In this document: positions 16,319 to 24,625 of the stretch, piece after piece
How the letters are laid out: each line of letters opens with the position of its first letter
Position numbering within the stretch: position 1 is the first letter of the stretch
From: Micromonospora coriariae
GTDB taxonomy: Bacteria; Actinomycetota; Actinomycetes; Mycobacteriales; Micromonosporaceae
Assembly (NCBI RefSeq): GCF_900091455.1
Contig: NZ_LT607412.1
Span: 6,758,001-6,822,000 of the forward strand
Direction: 5' to 3'
DNA length: 64,000 nt
The notes under the pieces: model-generated
The model's input: only the letters and a program-made list of their open reading frames with translations
Told to the model about the DNA's origin: nothing
The model's database searches: none
Program-made: the position numbers and the translations under genes

Positions 16319-17773
16319 ATGACGGTGGACAACGGTACGGAAATCGGTCAACCCGGGATTGACCGGAGCCAGCTGGAGACCTGTCTCAGCGTCTTCGAGG
16401 CGTTGGAAGCTCTGCCGTCCGATCATCCCGACGTGGTGCGGGTGCAGCGCGCCACCGCGAAGCTCTACAAGGTGATCAAGCAGCGGCGACGCGAGGAGCG
16501 GCGCGACGCCATCGTGGCGGCCGACCGCGCGGTGACGGCGGCCACCGCCACGGGCGCCCCCGGCCGGATCGACGACGAGACGCAGGGCATCCCGCTCGCC
16601 TCTCCCACCGCGGGTGCCACGGCCGGCGTCCTGCACAATCCGCGCGGCTGCTACGTCTGCAAACAGCGCTACCGCGAGGTGGACGCGTTCTACCACCAGC
16701 TCTGCCCGTCCTGTGCGGCGCTCAACCGGCAGCGCCGGGACGCCCGCACCGACCTGACCGGCCGGCGCGCGCTGCTCACCGGCGGCCGGGCGAAGATCGG
16801 CATGTACATCGCGCTGCGGCTGCTGCGTGACGGCGCGCACACCACGGTGACCACGCGCTTTCCGCACGACGCGGTCCGCAGGTTCGCCGCAATGCCGGAC
16901 AGCGCGGACTGGCTGCACCGGCTGCGGATCGTCGGGATCGACCTGCGCGACCCGGCTCAGGTGATCGCCCTCGCCGACTCGGTCGCCGCACAGGGACCAC
17001 TTGACATCCTGATCAACAACGCGGCGCAGACCGTACGGCGCTCGCCCGGGGCGTACTCGCAACTCGTCGCGGCGGAGGCCGCCGCCCTGCCGGAGGGCCC
17101 GCTGCCGGAGCTGATCACCTTCGCCAAGTCGGGCGGCCAGAGCACCCCAAGCCTGACCGCCGGCCCACAGTCGACGGCGCTCACCCCGCACGCGCTGACC
17201 GCGCTGGCGCTGACCAGCGGCTCGGCCTCGCCGGAACGGATCGCGGCGTCCACCGCCATCGACGCCGGCGGTCTGGTGCCGGACCTCGACTCGGTGAACA
17301 GCTGGGTCCAGCGGGTGCAGGAGGTGGACCCGGTCGAGCTGCTGGAAGTGCAGCTGTGCAACGTGACCGCGCCGTTCGTGCTGGTCAGTCGGCTGCGCCC
17401 GGCGATGGCCGCCGCGAAGGCCCGCCGCAAGTACGTGGTGAACGTGTCGGCGATGGAGGGCCAGTTCGGTCGCGGCTACAAGGGGCCGGGGCACCCGCAC
17501 ACCAACATGGCCAAGGCCGCGCTGAACATGCTGACCCGCACCAGCGCCCAGGAGATGTTGACCGACGGCATCCTGATGACAAGCGTCGACACCGGCTGGA
17601 TCACCGACGAGCGGCCGCACCCGACGAAGATGCGACTGGCGGACGAGGGCTTCCACGCCCCGCTGGACCTGGTCGACGGTGCGGCACGGGTGTACGACCC
17701 GATCGTCCGCGGCGAGCAGGGCGAGGACCTGTACGGCTGCTTCCTGAAGGACTACGCCCCCTGCGCCTGGTGA
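16319..17773 (+). CDS. Zinc-ribbon SDR-fold protein lacking the catalytic tyrosine
   Basis: 484 aa. Residues 1-110 are helical and charged. CYVC (111-114) and CPSC (129-132) form a four-Cys zinc ribbon. From about 145 there is a Rossmann SDR domain with TGGRAKIG (154-161) and NNAAQ (233-237). The expected Ser is present (S378 in NVSAMEGQF) and so is Lys399. The residue four before Lys, normally Tyr, is Thr395 in HTNMAKAAL, so classical SDR chemistry is doubtful. A long insertion (240-330) separates the halves. The ATG at 16319 has only a weak ribosome site. The family occurs widely in actinobacteria as 'SDR family oxidoreductase'; its substrate is unknown to me. Confidence 0.75.
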   Translation: MTVDNGTEIGQPGIDRSQLETCLSVFEALEALPSDHPDVVRVQRATAKLYKVIKQRRREERRDAIVAADRAVTAATATGAPGRIDDETQGIPLASPTAGATAGVLHNPRGCYVCKQRYREVDAFYHQLCPSCAALNRQRRDARTDLTGRRALLTGGRAKIGMYIALRLLRDGAHTTVTTRFPHDAVRRFAAMPDSADWLHRLRIVGIDLRDPAQVIALADSVAAQGPLDILINNAAQTVRRSPGAYSQLVAAEAAALPEGPLPELITFAKSGGQSTPSLTAGPQSTALTPHALTALALTSGSASPERIAASTAIDAGGLVPDLDSVNSWVQRVQEVDPVELLEVQLCNVTAPFVLVSRLRPAMAAAKARRKYVVNVSAMEGQFGRGYKGPGHPHTNMAKAALNMLTRTSAQEMLTDGILMTSVDTGWITDERPHPTKMRLADEGFHAPLDLVDGAARVYDPIVRGEQGEDLYGCFLKDYAPCAW

Positions 17774-17856
17774 CCGCCACGGCGCTTCCCCGAACCCACG
17801 ACCAGCGGGTTTGCGACAATCAGCAGGTACGTCCACTCGACGAGGAGAAGGTACGC

Positions 17857-18333
17857 ATGCCATCTGACCAGGACTCGTGGCCCACGCTGGACGAGCTGCG
17901 GCGCGAGGAGAGCGAGCTGGAGCTTGCGGGCCTGTCGGAGACGGACGCGTACGAGCTGGGGACGCTCGCCGTCGCCGCCGCGAGTGAGCAGCGGCTCCCG
18001 ATTGCAGTGGGTGTATGGCGTTCCGGGCGCCAGCTGTTCCACTGCGGCCTGCCCGGCTCCACGGCGGACAACGACGTGTGGCTGCGCCGCAAGGGGCGCG
18101 TGGTGACGCGGTTCGAGCACTCGTCGCTGTACGTGGCCCGGCTCTGCCAGGACAAGCAGGTGACGCTGGCGGAGAAGTACGGCCTGCCGGCCTCCCGCTA
18201 CGCGGCCGCCGGGGGCGCGGTGCCACTGCGGGTTCGCGGCACCGGCGTGGTCGGCTGGATGGGCGTGTCAGGCCTTCCGCAGCTGGACGACCACCGCTTC
18301 GTGGTCGACATCCTGCGCAAGATCCAGCAGTAG
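17857..18333 (+). CDS. UPF0303 / haem-degrading (HbpS-GlcG-like) family protein
   Basis: 158 aa; the start is fixed by GAGGAG and an ATG. The protein opens with WPTLDELRREESELEL and continues with ELGTLAVAAASEQRLPIAVGV, the alpha-beta pattern of the PF03928 family (HbpS, GlcG, yeast UPF0303). Family members bind haem or act in haem-based redox sensing; some have no known activity. It is complete and of normal length. It follows the SDR gene by 83 bases on the same strand and has no obvious functional partner in the window. Confidence 0.82.
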   Translation: MPSDQDSWPTLDELRREESELELAGLSETDAYELGTLAVAAASEQRLPIAVGVWRSGRQLFHCGLPGSTADNDVWLRRKGRVVTRFEHSSLYVARLCQDKQVTLAEKYGLPASRYAAAGGAVPLRVRGTGVVGWMGVSGLPQLDDHRFVVDILRKIQQ

Positions 18334-18356
18334 TCGCACGCGCGGCCGGCGACCGG

Positions 18357-19733
18357 TCAGCGTGCCCGCCGGTTGGCCCGCAGGGCGCCCAGGATCACCC
18401 GGGGTGCGGTCAGCGCGAGCGGGTGCTTGCGCATGGAAACGACCTCGTTGAACCGTCGCGCGGTCGCCACGTCCGTGACGGTCGCCCGGACGATCTGGTC
18501 GCTGGCCCAGCTGGAGAACCGGTAGCCACGCGGGTAGGGGCCGTCGACGTGCGGCAACGCCAGGTCGGCGGAGGTCGACGTCGACCAGGCGGCGTCGACC
18601 ACGACCTTCTGCAGGGCGAGATACCGGCGCGCGGGGGCGCTCAGATCCGGGCCGGACCGCAGGTACGTCGACAGGCAGGCCGCGTGCAGAGCCGCCGCGG
18701 TCATCCCCTGCCCGTACACCGGGTTGAACGACGCGACGGCGTCACCGACGCTGACCAGGCCCGCCGGGAAACGCTTCATCGCGTGGAAGTCCCGCCGGCG
18801 GCTGTCGGAATGGTGGTAGGTCTGGACATCGCCCAGCATCTCGTTTCCGGCGACCTCGCCGAACTCCGACGGGAACTGCTCCCGCAACCGACGGACGAAG
18901 TCCTCCGCCGTACGCCCCGGGCGGCTGTCCCCGTAACCGGCCATCATGGCCATCCAGCGGCCGCCCTCGATCGCGAAGAACGCGGCGCCGACCACGTCCA
19001 GCGACATCTTCGGCGTGTGCAGTGCCAGCACGACCGCCGAAGCCGGGTCCGCGTCGGGACGTCGGAACAGGGCGGTCGCGTAGTTCAGGCGCACGGTCAT
19101 CCGCCGTGTGGCGGGTCGGTCCCAGCCGGCCTGCTCCAGCCAGTCGGAGAGCCTGCTCGAACGCCCCATGGCGTCCACCACGAGGTCGCCGCTCTCGACC
19201 CCGGGGACCCCGCCGACCTCGCAGCGGACACCGCTCGCCACTGCATCGTCGAACACCAGAGCGGTGGCGCGGGCGGTGACCGTCTTGACGTTCGGCAGTC
19301 GCAGCACCTGCTGGCGGATCAGCCCCTCCAGGAGAGGCCGACTGCCCGCCAGGCTGTCGGCGTCGTCGGGGACGATCACCTTGAGACGGCCGTCGAGGTA
19401 GTTCCGCCTCGCCGCGGGCGGTGCCTCGACCGCTCCCTGCGCCAGGGCCTGTTCGCGGAATCCCGGGAAGAGGCGCTCGAAATGGAGGAGGCCGCCGGGC
19501 AGCAGCGCGTGCAGTTGCGTCCCCTGCGGCACGCCGGGCCGCCCGCCCGTCACCTCCAGGTCGTCCCGGTCGATGATGACGACGCTCTCCGCGTAGTCGG
19601 ACAACACCCGGGCTGCCAGCAGCTCGGCGATGCTGCCGCCGAGCACGACGGCCTTGCCCATGACCGGGGACGCCTGGTCGGGGGGCAGCACGGCATTGAG
19701 CGCGGCGAAGACCCGAGCCGGGGAGAGGGGCAT
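18357..19733 (-). CDS. FAD-dependent monooxygenase, paralogue of the left-edge gene
   Basis: 458 aa from an ATG with GGAGAG upstream; a TTG 12 bases earlier is less likely. The FAD motif reads VVLGGSIAELLAARVL, with Glu where the paralogue at 1-607 has Gly. Other flavin contacts are DLVVDAMGRSSRLSDWL near 190 and GLVSVGDAVASFNPVYGQGM near 335, both typical of class A flavin monooxygenases. PGVPQGTQLHALLPGG is shared with the left-edge protein. Such enzymes hydroxylate or epoxidise small molecules; the substrate is unknown. The two paralogues have the same strand and bracket the RiPP cluster and its neighbours. Confidence 0.83.
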   Translation of the reverse strand: MPLSPARVFAALNAVLPPDQASPVMGKAVVLGGSIAELLAARVLSDYAESVVIIDRDDLEVTGGRPGVPQGTQLHALLPGGLLHFERLFPGFREQALAQGAVEAPPAARRNYLDGRLKVIVPDDADSLAGSRPLLEGLIRQQVLRLPNVKTVTARATALVFDDAVASGVRCEVGGVPGVESGDLVVDAMGRSSRLSDWLEQAGWDRPATRRMTVRLNYATALFRRPDADPASAVVLALHTPKMSLDVVGAAFFAIEGGRWMAMMAGYGDSRPGRTAEDFVRRLREQFPSEFGEVAGNEMLGDVQTYHHSDSRRRDFHAMKRFPAGLVSVGDAVASFNPVYGQGMTAAALHAACLSTYLRSGPDLSAPARRYLALQKVVVDAAWSTSTSADLALPHVDGPYPRGYRFSSWASDQIVRATVTDVATARRFNEVVSMRKHPLALTAPRVILGALRANRRAR

Positions 19734-19924
19734 GGTGCTCTCCAAGGGGTACGAGGTGCGGCGCCCTCCCCCGGGTCTGTCAGCGACAGTGCGGACAGGC
19801 TGGCGGGAACTGGCGCTTCGACATGACGCCCGACGATCGTTGCACAGGCGTCGGACGTTGCCGGGACAGGTTCGTCACGCGGTGTCTGTCGTGAATCAGC
19901 TCTTCGTCGCGGCCTGGCCCACCG

Positions 19925-20302
19925 CTACGGCGCTTCGGACTCCATCCGGGTGCAGCCGCTGGCCGCGCTCTCGCTGAGCGCGATGACGGCGTCGAGCCGG
20001 TCTCGGGCCTGCATGAGTTGGGTGATCTGCCGGTCGATGCGTCCGCGTTCGGTGTTGAGCATGGCGCGGGACTGCGGGGTGTTGACCTTCGCGTCGACGC
20101 AGGGCAGCAGGTTCAAGATCGTCCTGCTGGACAGGCCGGCGGCGTACAGCATCTGGATCAGGTCGACCCGGTCGACGGCGCTGTCGGGGTAGTGGCGCTG
20201 TCCACCGCTGCTGCGCGCCCCGATCAGCAGCTCCTGCTCCTCGTAGTAGCGCAGCGCTCGCACCGACACGCCGGTCCTGGCGGCGAGTTCACCGATCCGC
20301 AC
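19925..20302 (-). CDS. MerR-family transcriptional regulator
   Basis: 125 aa if started at the GTG that gives RIGELAARTGVSVRALRYYEEQ, the usual MerR beginning; a GTG 30 bases earlier adds ten residues. The HTH is at 1-22 and the wing is near GGQRHYP. Next come a helix-rich dimerisation region (ILNLLPCVDAK, RAMLNTERGRIDRQI) and a short tail with one Cys (SGCTRMES). The effector is unknown. It is divergent from the SDR gene at 20412, and a dyad lies between them. It probably controls that gene and itself. Confidence 0.87.
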   Translation of the reverse strand: MRIGELAARTGVSVRALRYYEEQELLIGARSSGGQRHYPDSAVDRVDLIQMLYAAGLSSRTILNLLPCVDAKVNTPQSRAMLNTERGRIDRQITQLMQARDRLDAVIALSESAASGCTRMESEAP

Positions 20303-20350
20303 GTCCCACCCCCGGGTTGTGAGGCCAGCCACACGGCTTGCCCCTCACGT

Positions 20351-20371
20351 CTACGTCAGGTTTTAGCGTAG
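20351..20371. promoter_or_regulatory. Probable MerR operator between regulator and SDR
   Basis: CTACG-TCAGGTTTTAG-CGTAG, a perfect 5-bp inverted repeat with an 11-base AT-richer centre, 49 bases after the MerR start and 40 bases before the SDR start. MerR activators bind such dyads within an over-long promoter spacer. The exact -35/-10 boxes are not obvious. Confidence 0.5.
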
Positions 20372-20411
20372 CCCGCGTACCGCTCGTTCTTGCACCTGCC
20401 AGGAGGCAATC

Positions 20412-21116
20412 ATGCGGATCTCGGATTCGATCGCGCTGGTCACCGGCGCCAACCGTGGCATCGGCCGGCACTTCGCCCAGCAACTGCTGGAGCGCGGCGC
20501 GGCGAAGGTGTACGCCACGGCTCGCAATCCCGAACAGATCGACATGCCCGGCGTCGAGAAGCTCCGCCTGGACATCACCGACCCGCAGTCGGTCGAGGAG
20601 GCGGTGCGGGCCGCGTCCGACGTCACCCTGCTGATCAACAATGCGGGGATCTCGACCTCGACCAATCTGGTCACCGGTGATCTGAGCAAGATCCGGTCGG
20701 AGATGGACACCCACTTCTACGGCACGCTCGCCATGGTGCGGGGGTTCGCGCCGGTGCTCGGACGTAACGGCGGCGGGGGCATCCTCAACGTCCTGTCCGC
20801 GTTGTCGTGGTTCGCCTACGACGGGGCCAACGCCTACGGCGCGGCGAAGGCCGCCGAGTGGAGCCTGACCAACGGGATCCGGCTCGAACTGGCCGGCCAG
20901 GGCACACTGGTGACCGGCCTGCACCTGGGCACCGCCGATACCGACATGACGGCCGACTACGACGGCGACAAGATGGATCCGGCCGACGTCGTTCGCGCCG
21001 CCCTCGACGGCATCGAGGCGGGCAAGCTCGAGGTGATCGCCGACGAGTGGAGCGCCCACGTCAAGGCGTCCCTCGCCGGCGACCCGAGCGCCTTCTACAC
21101 CGCCACCGTCGGCTGA
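20412..21116 (+). CDS. Short-chain dehydrogenase/reductase
   Basis: 234 aa; GGAGG stands seven bases before the ATG. Classical SDR: TGANRGIG (NADP-type loop) near residue 12, NNAG near 77, Ser in VLSALSWF, and the YGAAK catalytic Tyr-Lys pair near 140. The short length and the C-terminal DGDKMDPADVVRAALDGIEAG match the small SDRs that reduce carbonyl compounds under MerR or TetR control. The substrate is unknown. It is divergent from, and probably regulated by, the MerR protein. The gene ends just before a terminator hairpin shared with the convergent carboxypeptidase gene. Confidence 0.9.
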   Translation: MRISDSIALVTGANRGIGRHFAQQLLERGAAKVYATARNPEQIDMPGVEKLRLDITDPQSVEEAVRAASDVTLLINNAGISTSTNLVTGDLSKIRSEMDTHFYGTLAMVRGFAPVLGRNGGGGILNVLSALSWFAYDGANAYGAAKAAEWSLTNGIRLELAGQGTLVTGLHLGTADTDMTADYDGDKMDPADVVRAALDGIEAGKLEVIADEWSAHVKASLAGDPSAFYTATVG

Positions 21117-21132
21117 CGGCAGCGGCGCAGCG

Positions 21133-21169
21133 CCGCTGAACGCCGAACGTCTCGTTCGGCGCTCAGCGG
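21133..21169. terminator. Bidirectional terminator hairpin
   Basis: CCGCTGAACGCCGAACG-TCT-CGTTCGGCGCTCAGCGG: 17-bp stem with one mismatch and a 3-base loop. It separates the SDR gene from the convergent D-Ala-D-Ala carboxypeptidase gene and overlaps the last codons of the latter. Confidence 0.75.
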
Positions 21170-22461
21170 TGGCGGCGGATGCGTTCCCAGGTGGTCGGCG
21201 GTTCCATCGCGGCGCCGGTCCGCAGCGTCGTGACGACCGGCTTGCCGACGCCGGCGGTGGCCGTGAGCTGGCCGTGCTCGGCGCCGGCGGCGATCCGCGA
21301 CGACACCGCGGGGATCTGCGCGGCGAGCCGTACCCGCAGGCCCGGCCAGCCGACCACCTCGACCTTCTCGGCGGCGTTGATGGTGCTGCCGGCACCCAAC
21401 GGGCCACGCACGGTGGCGACCTGCTCGCCGGCCTCGACGAGCGTGTGGACAGCGAGCGCGGCCGCTGTCGAGCGCAGCAACGACCGGGTCACCGCGAACA
21501 CCCGGTCCAGCTGGACCGGGGTGTTGGCGCCGGGTTGGCCCAGGACGGCACCGACGATGCGGAGCTTCCGGCCGCCCACGGTGAGCACCGCCGCGAAGAC
21601 GAGACAACCGCCGGCCTCGTCGGTGGAGCCGGTCTTGATCCCCACCACGCCGTTGCGACCGACCAGCTCGTTGTAGTTCCGCACAGTGCCGGCCACCGGG
21701 ATGGTCGCCTGCTTCTGCTTGACGATCTCGGCGAACGTCGGCAACGCCATCGCCCTGCTCGCCAGGATCACCTGGTCCCGCGCCGTGCTCACCGTGTCGG
21801 GGTCGAGGCCGGACGGGTCGGTGTAGTGGGTGTCGGACATGCCGAGGTCGTCCGCCACCGCGTTCATCTTGTCGACGAAGGCGGCGACGCTGCCCGAGTC
21901 CCAGGCCGCGAGGATGCGCGCCATGTTGTTCGCCGAGGGCAGGAGCACGGCCTGCAACGCCTGCCGTTCGGTGATCACCTCCCCGGCCCGCACCTCCACG
22001 AGCGACTCGCCGCGTGCCTTCTCGGCCGGATAAGCGGCCGCCTGCGCGGCGCTGACGGTCAGCTTCGGGCCCTGCTCGCCGGCGGCGAGAGGGTGCTCGG
22101 TGAGGATGACGTAGGCCGTCATCACCTTCGTCACGCTCGCGATCGGCAGCGGCTTAGACCCGCCGAAGGCGCCGAGCGTCCCGAGCCCGTCCACTGAGAT
22201 CATCGCCTGACCGGAACGCGGCCAGGGCAGTCGCGGCGCCGTACCGGGGATGGCCATCGACGCCGGCAGGGTCAGCTCGACCGTCGGGGCGGGCAGCGGG
22301 TCGCGCAGCGGCGCGACGGCGTACAACCCGCCGCCGAGGAGCAGCAGCAGGACCAGCAGGCCGCCCAGCGCCCACGGCAGGCGACGCCGGTCGCGCCGGG
22401 CCGGCGGCGCCGGGAGCAGCCGGCCGAGATCCTCGGTCGGCGATTCCGCCAAACCACCCAT
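21163..22461 (-). CDS. D-alanyl-D-alanine carboxypeptidase (S11 family, DacA/DacC-like)
   Basis: 432 aa with GGGAGGT before the ATG. A short cytoplasmic tail precedes one transmembrane helix (about 30-50), which anchors the enzyme outside the membrane. Penicillin-binding motifs are complete: SVTK (109-112) with the acyl Ser, SAN (176-178) and KTG (276-278). The enzyme trims the terminal D-Ala from peptidoglycan pentapeptides. The C-terminal 150 residues form the beta-rich extra domain. It is 117 bases from the repeat protein upstream on the same strand, but the two have no known joint function. Confidence 0.93.
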   Translation of the reverse strand: MGGLAESPTEDLGRLLPAPPARRDRRRLPWALGGLLVLLLLLGGGLYAVAPLRDPLPAPTVELTLPASMAIPGTAPRLPWPRSGQAMISVDGLGTLGAFGGSKPLPIASVTKVMTAYVILTEHPLAAGEQGPKLTVSAAQAAAYPAEKARGESLVEVRAGEVITERQALQAVLLPSANNMARILAAWDSGSVAAFVDKMNAVADDLGMSDTHYTDPSGLDPDTVSTARDQVILASRAMALPTFAEIVKQKQATIPVAGTVRNYNELVGRNGVVGIKTGSTDEAGGCLVFAAVLTVGGRKLRIVGAVLGQPGANTPVQLDRVFAVTRSLLRSTAAALAVHTLVEAGEQVATVRGPLGAGSTINAAEKVEVVGWPGLRVRLAAQIPAVSSRIAAGAEHGQLTATAGVGKPVVTTLRTGAAMEPPTTWERIRRHR

Positions 22462-22578
22462 CGTGTGACCTCCCCCGTGATCGAACTCCGGAGGTTAACA
22501 GTCCTGGTCGGCGCGTCGCTGGCCGTGCTCCGCCCCGGTGGTCACCGGTCCGTCGCGGCCGCCGATGCCACCGGCTCC

Positions 22579-23499
22579 TCAGCGCGTGGCGTCGCCCGGG
22601 CGACCCGGTCCGGTCGCGGAGCGCCGGTGACCGACGCGTGGGGCGCGTACCACCGGCGAGTTGCCCGCTCCCGGGCGGAAACTCCGCGCGGCGCTCGCCA
22701 CCGTCTCGTCCGGATCACGGCCGAGAGCCTGCCGGATCCGCGACGGGATGATCTCGGACTTCGCCATCGCCAGTCGAACCTGCACCGAGCGGTCGTCGAC
22801 GAGGCGTTCCAGATCCGCCTCCTCCAGCTCGACCGCCCGAACGAGCGCGGCACGGACGTCGACCACCGGGTCCTGGGCGAGCACGCTGCGCTGCACGGCG
22901 GTGGTCCGCGGGTTGCGGGCGACCCCCTTGCGTACGCGCGCGGTGCGGTCGGCCATCAGGGCGGTGATCACGTCGGGGTCGTGGGTGTGGGTGGCGAGTC
23001 GTTCCCGTACCTCGGGTGAGACGTCGTCGATCAGCCTGGCGGCCAGTTCGGGTTCGAGCCCCCGCGTCTCCGCGAGGAGACCGCGAAGCTCCTTGTCGGG
23101 CGCCGCCGCCATCACCTGGCGAACCGACTCGTCGCAGGCCGGGTTGCCGGCGACCGCCCAGCGGACCCACCGGTCGGCGTCCTTGACGAGACGCAGGAGA
23201 TTGCCGACCGAGGTCGAGGTGTTTCTCGCCACGGCCTCCCGGACCTGACGATCAGCGTCCCGGGTCAGCGATCGCAGCGCCTGCGCGGGTGCGTCGGGCC
23301 GGGACGCGACCGCCTTGCGAACCACCGCCGACGGGTCGGACGCCAGATCGATGAGGGTCATCTGTGGCGTGGCGGGGTCCTGCGCGAGGGCGAGCTGCGC
23401 GTCCGCGCTGCCACTGGTCACAGGGTGGTTGGTGGTGCCTGAACCGTTCTGACGGTCGGGCCCGCCGACGTCCTGCTGCTTACCCATGGGCGCAATCAT
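22579..23499 (-). CDS. Leucine-rich-variant (LRV/HEAT-like) repeat protein
   Basis: 306 aa, of which about 45-270 consist of 8-9 tandem repeats of roughly 24 residues with the pattern L..D....VR.AVA.NP. Examples are LASDPSAVVRKAVASRPDAP, SLTRDADRQVREAVARNT and ALMADRTARVRKGVARNP. These alternate helices form a solenoid that binds proteins or nucleic acid. Nitrogen-fixation LRV proteins carry an N-terminal Fe-S cluster, but no Cys cluster is present here. The N-terminal 40 residues and the basic, Pro/Gly-rich tail look unstructured. The start is uncertain: ATGs at 23499 and 23487 both lack clear ribosome sites. Function unknown. Confidence 0.7.
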   Translation of the reverse strand: MIAPMGKQQDVGGPDRQNGSGTTNHPVTSGSADAQLALAQDPATPQMTLIDLASDPSAVVRKAVASRPDAPAQALRSLTRDADRQVREAVARNTSTSVGNLLRLVKDADRWVRWAVAGNPACDESVRQVMAAAPDKELRGLLAETRGLEPELAARLIDDVSPEVRERLATHTHDPDVITALMADRTARVRKGVARNPRTTAVQRSVLAQDPVVDVRAALVRAVELEEADLERLVDDRSVQVRLAMAKSEIIPSRIRQALGRDPDETVASAARSFRPGAGNSPVVRAPRVGHRRSATGPGRPGDATR

Positions 23500-23560
23500 G
23501 TCACGGGCCGACCGGGGCAGCGCGAGCGTGACCAGCCCGTTCCCGGTCTGAGACGGCGCC

Positions 23561-23593
23561 TTGACTCACCCATCGGTAAGTCGTAGCTTACCG
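23561..23593 (+). promoter_or_regulatory. Promoter and inverted-repeat operator of the ArsR-SRPBCC operon
   Basis: TTGACT (23561-23566), a 17-base spacer and TAGCTT (23584-23589) make a good -35/-10 pair. The perfect inverted repeat CGGTAAG-TCGTAG-CTTACCG (23574-23593) covers the -10 box. The predicted start site is about 23596/23597, which is the GTG of the regulator. This suggests leaderless, self-repressed transcription. Confidence 0.65.
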
Positions 23594-23596
23594 TTC

Positions 23597-23920
23597 GTGG
23601 CTACTTACCGAGCTGGTGCTGGCTGGGACGCGCTGGGAGACCCCACCAGGCGCGCAATCGTCGCGTGCCTGGCCGAGCGGCCCCGGGCCGTCGGCGAGCT
23701 CGCCGACGAGTTGCCGATCAGCCGGCCGGCGGTGTCCCAGCATCTGAAGGTGCTGAAGGACGCCGGGCTGGTCACCGACCGCGCGGCGGGCGCGCGCCGG
23801 GTCTATCGGCTCAATCCGGCCGGCGTGGCCGCGCTGCGAGATCAGCTTGAGACGTTCTGGAACCGGGCACTGGACAGCTATCAGGACGTCGTCGAAGAAC
23901 CGACCGAGGAGGACCAATGA
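23597..23920 (+). CDS. ArsR-family winged-helix regulator
   Basis: 107 aa from GTG 23597, chosen because it coincides with the predicted transcription start and lies downstream of the operator; a longer frame from TTG 23561 would run through the promoter. WDALGDPTRRAIVACLAERPR and LPISRPAVSQHLKVLKDAGLV are the typical HTH. No metal-binding Cys motif is present, as in ArsR proteins that pair with SRPBCC (AHSA1) genes. It overlaps the next gene by four bases, so the two are co-translated. It probably represses its own operon through the CGGTAAG repeat. Confidence 0.9.
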   Translation: MATYRAGAGWDALGDPTRRAIVACLAERPRAVGELADELPISRPAVSQHLKVLKDAGLVTDRAAGARRVYRLNPAGVAALRDQLETFWNRALDSYQDVVEEPTEEDQ

Positions 23921-24396
23921 CCCAGGCAGCCGCCGTGGTGATCCGACAGATCGTCGTCGAGGCGTCGATCGCGCGAGCCTTCACCGTGTTCACCGAGCGG
24001 TTCGGTGACTTCAAGCCGCCCGAACACAACCTGCTCGGCGCACCGATCGCCGAGACCGTGTTCGAACCGAAGGTTGGCGGGCACATCTACGACCGGGCCG
24101 TCGACGGCAGCGAGTGCCGCTGGGCGCGGGTGCTCGCCTACGAACCGCCGAACCGGGTCGTGTTCAGCTGGGACATCAGTCCGCAATGGCAGGTCGAGAC
24201 CGAGCCGGACAACACCAGCGAGGTCGAGGTCCGGTTCGTCGCCGAGACCCCGCAACGCACCCGGGTCGAACTGGAGCACCGCCACATCGACCGGCACGGC
24301 CCCGGATGGCAGTCCGTCAGCGACGGCGTCTCCCACGACGAAGGGTGGCCGCTGTACCTCTCCCGATACGCCGCGCTGATCGCGCAGGAGAGCTGA
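23917..24396 (+). CDS. SRPBCC/AHSA1-type ligand-binding protein
   Basis: 159 aa, full length for the AHSA1 group of START-fold proteins. Features are a beta strand start (VVIRQIVVEASIARAFTVFT), the conserved VFEPKVGGHIYDRAVDG, WARVLAYEPPNRVVFSWDIS and a long C-terminal helix. Family members bind hydrophobic ligands; many are encoded behind an ArsR regulator, as here, with unknown ligands. Translationally coupled to the regulator. The following 229 bases up to the next gene show no clear feature. Confidence 0.9.
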   Translation: MTQAAAVVIRQIVVEASIARAFTVFTERFGDFKPPEHNLLGAPIAETVFEPKVGGHIYDRAVDGSECRWARVLAYEPPNRVVFSWDISPQWQVETEPDNTSEVEVRFVAETPQRTRVELEHRHIDRHGPGWQSVSDGVSHDEGWPLYLSRYAALIAQES

Positions 24397-24625
24397 GTGC
24401 GCCAAACAGGCCGCGATCCCGGCGCCGCACCGGGCAGTCGGGTCCGTACCGCCCATCCGGTGCTCGAGTTCGCATTCGCGTAGCCGGCAGCGGCAGCGAA
24501 CGCGGCGGGATGACTTGCGTGTGGCCGGGAACCCGGTGCGGTGACGCCAGGCGGCGCCCGGCGGCGGTCATCGCCGCCGGGCAACGCCCGCGGTTGGCAG
24601 GCATCGGCAACCTGAGGAGGTGTGG

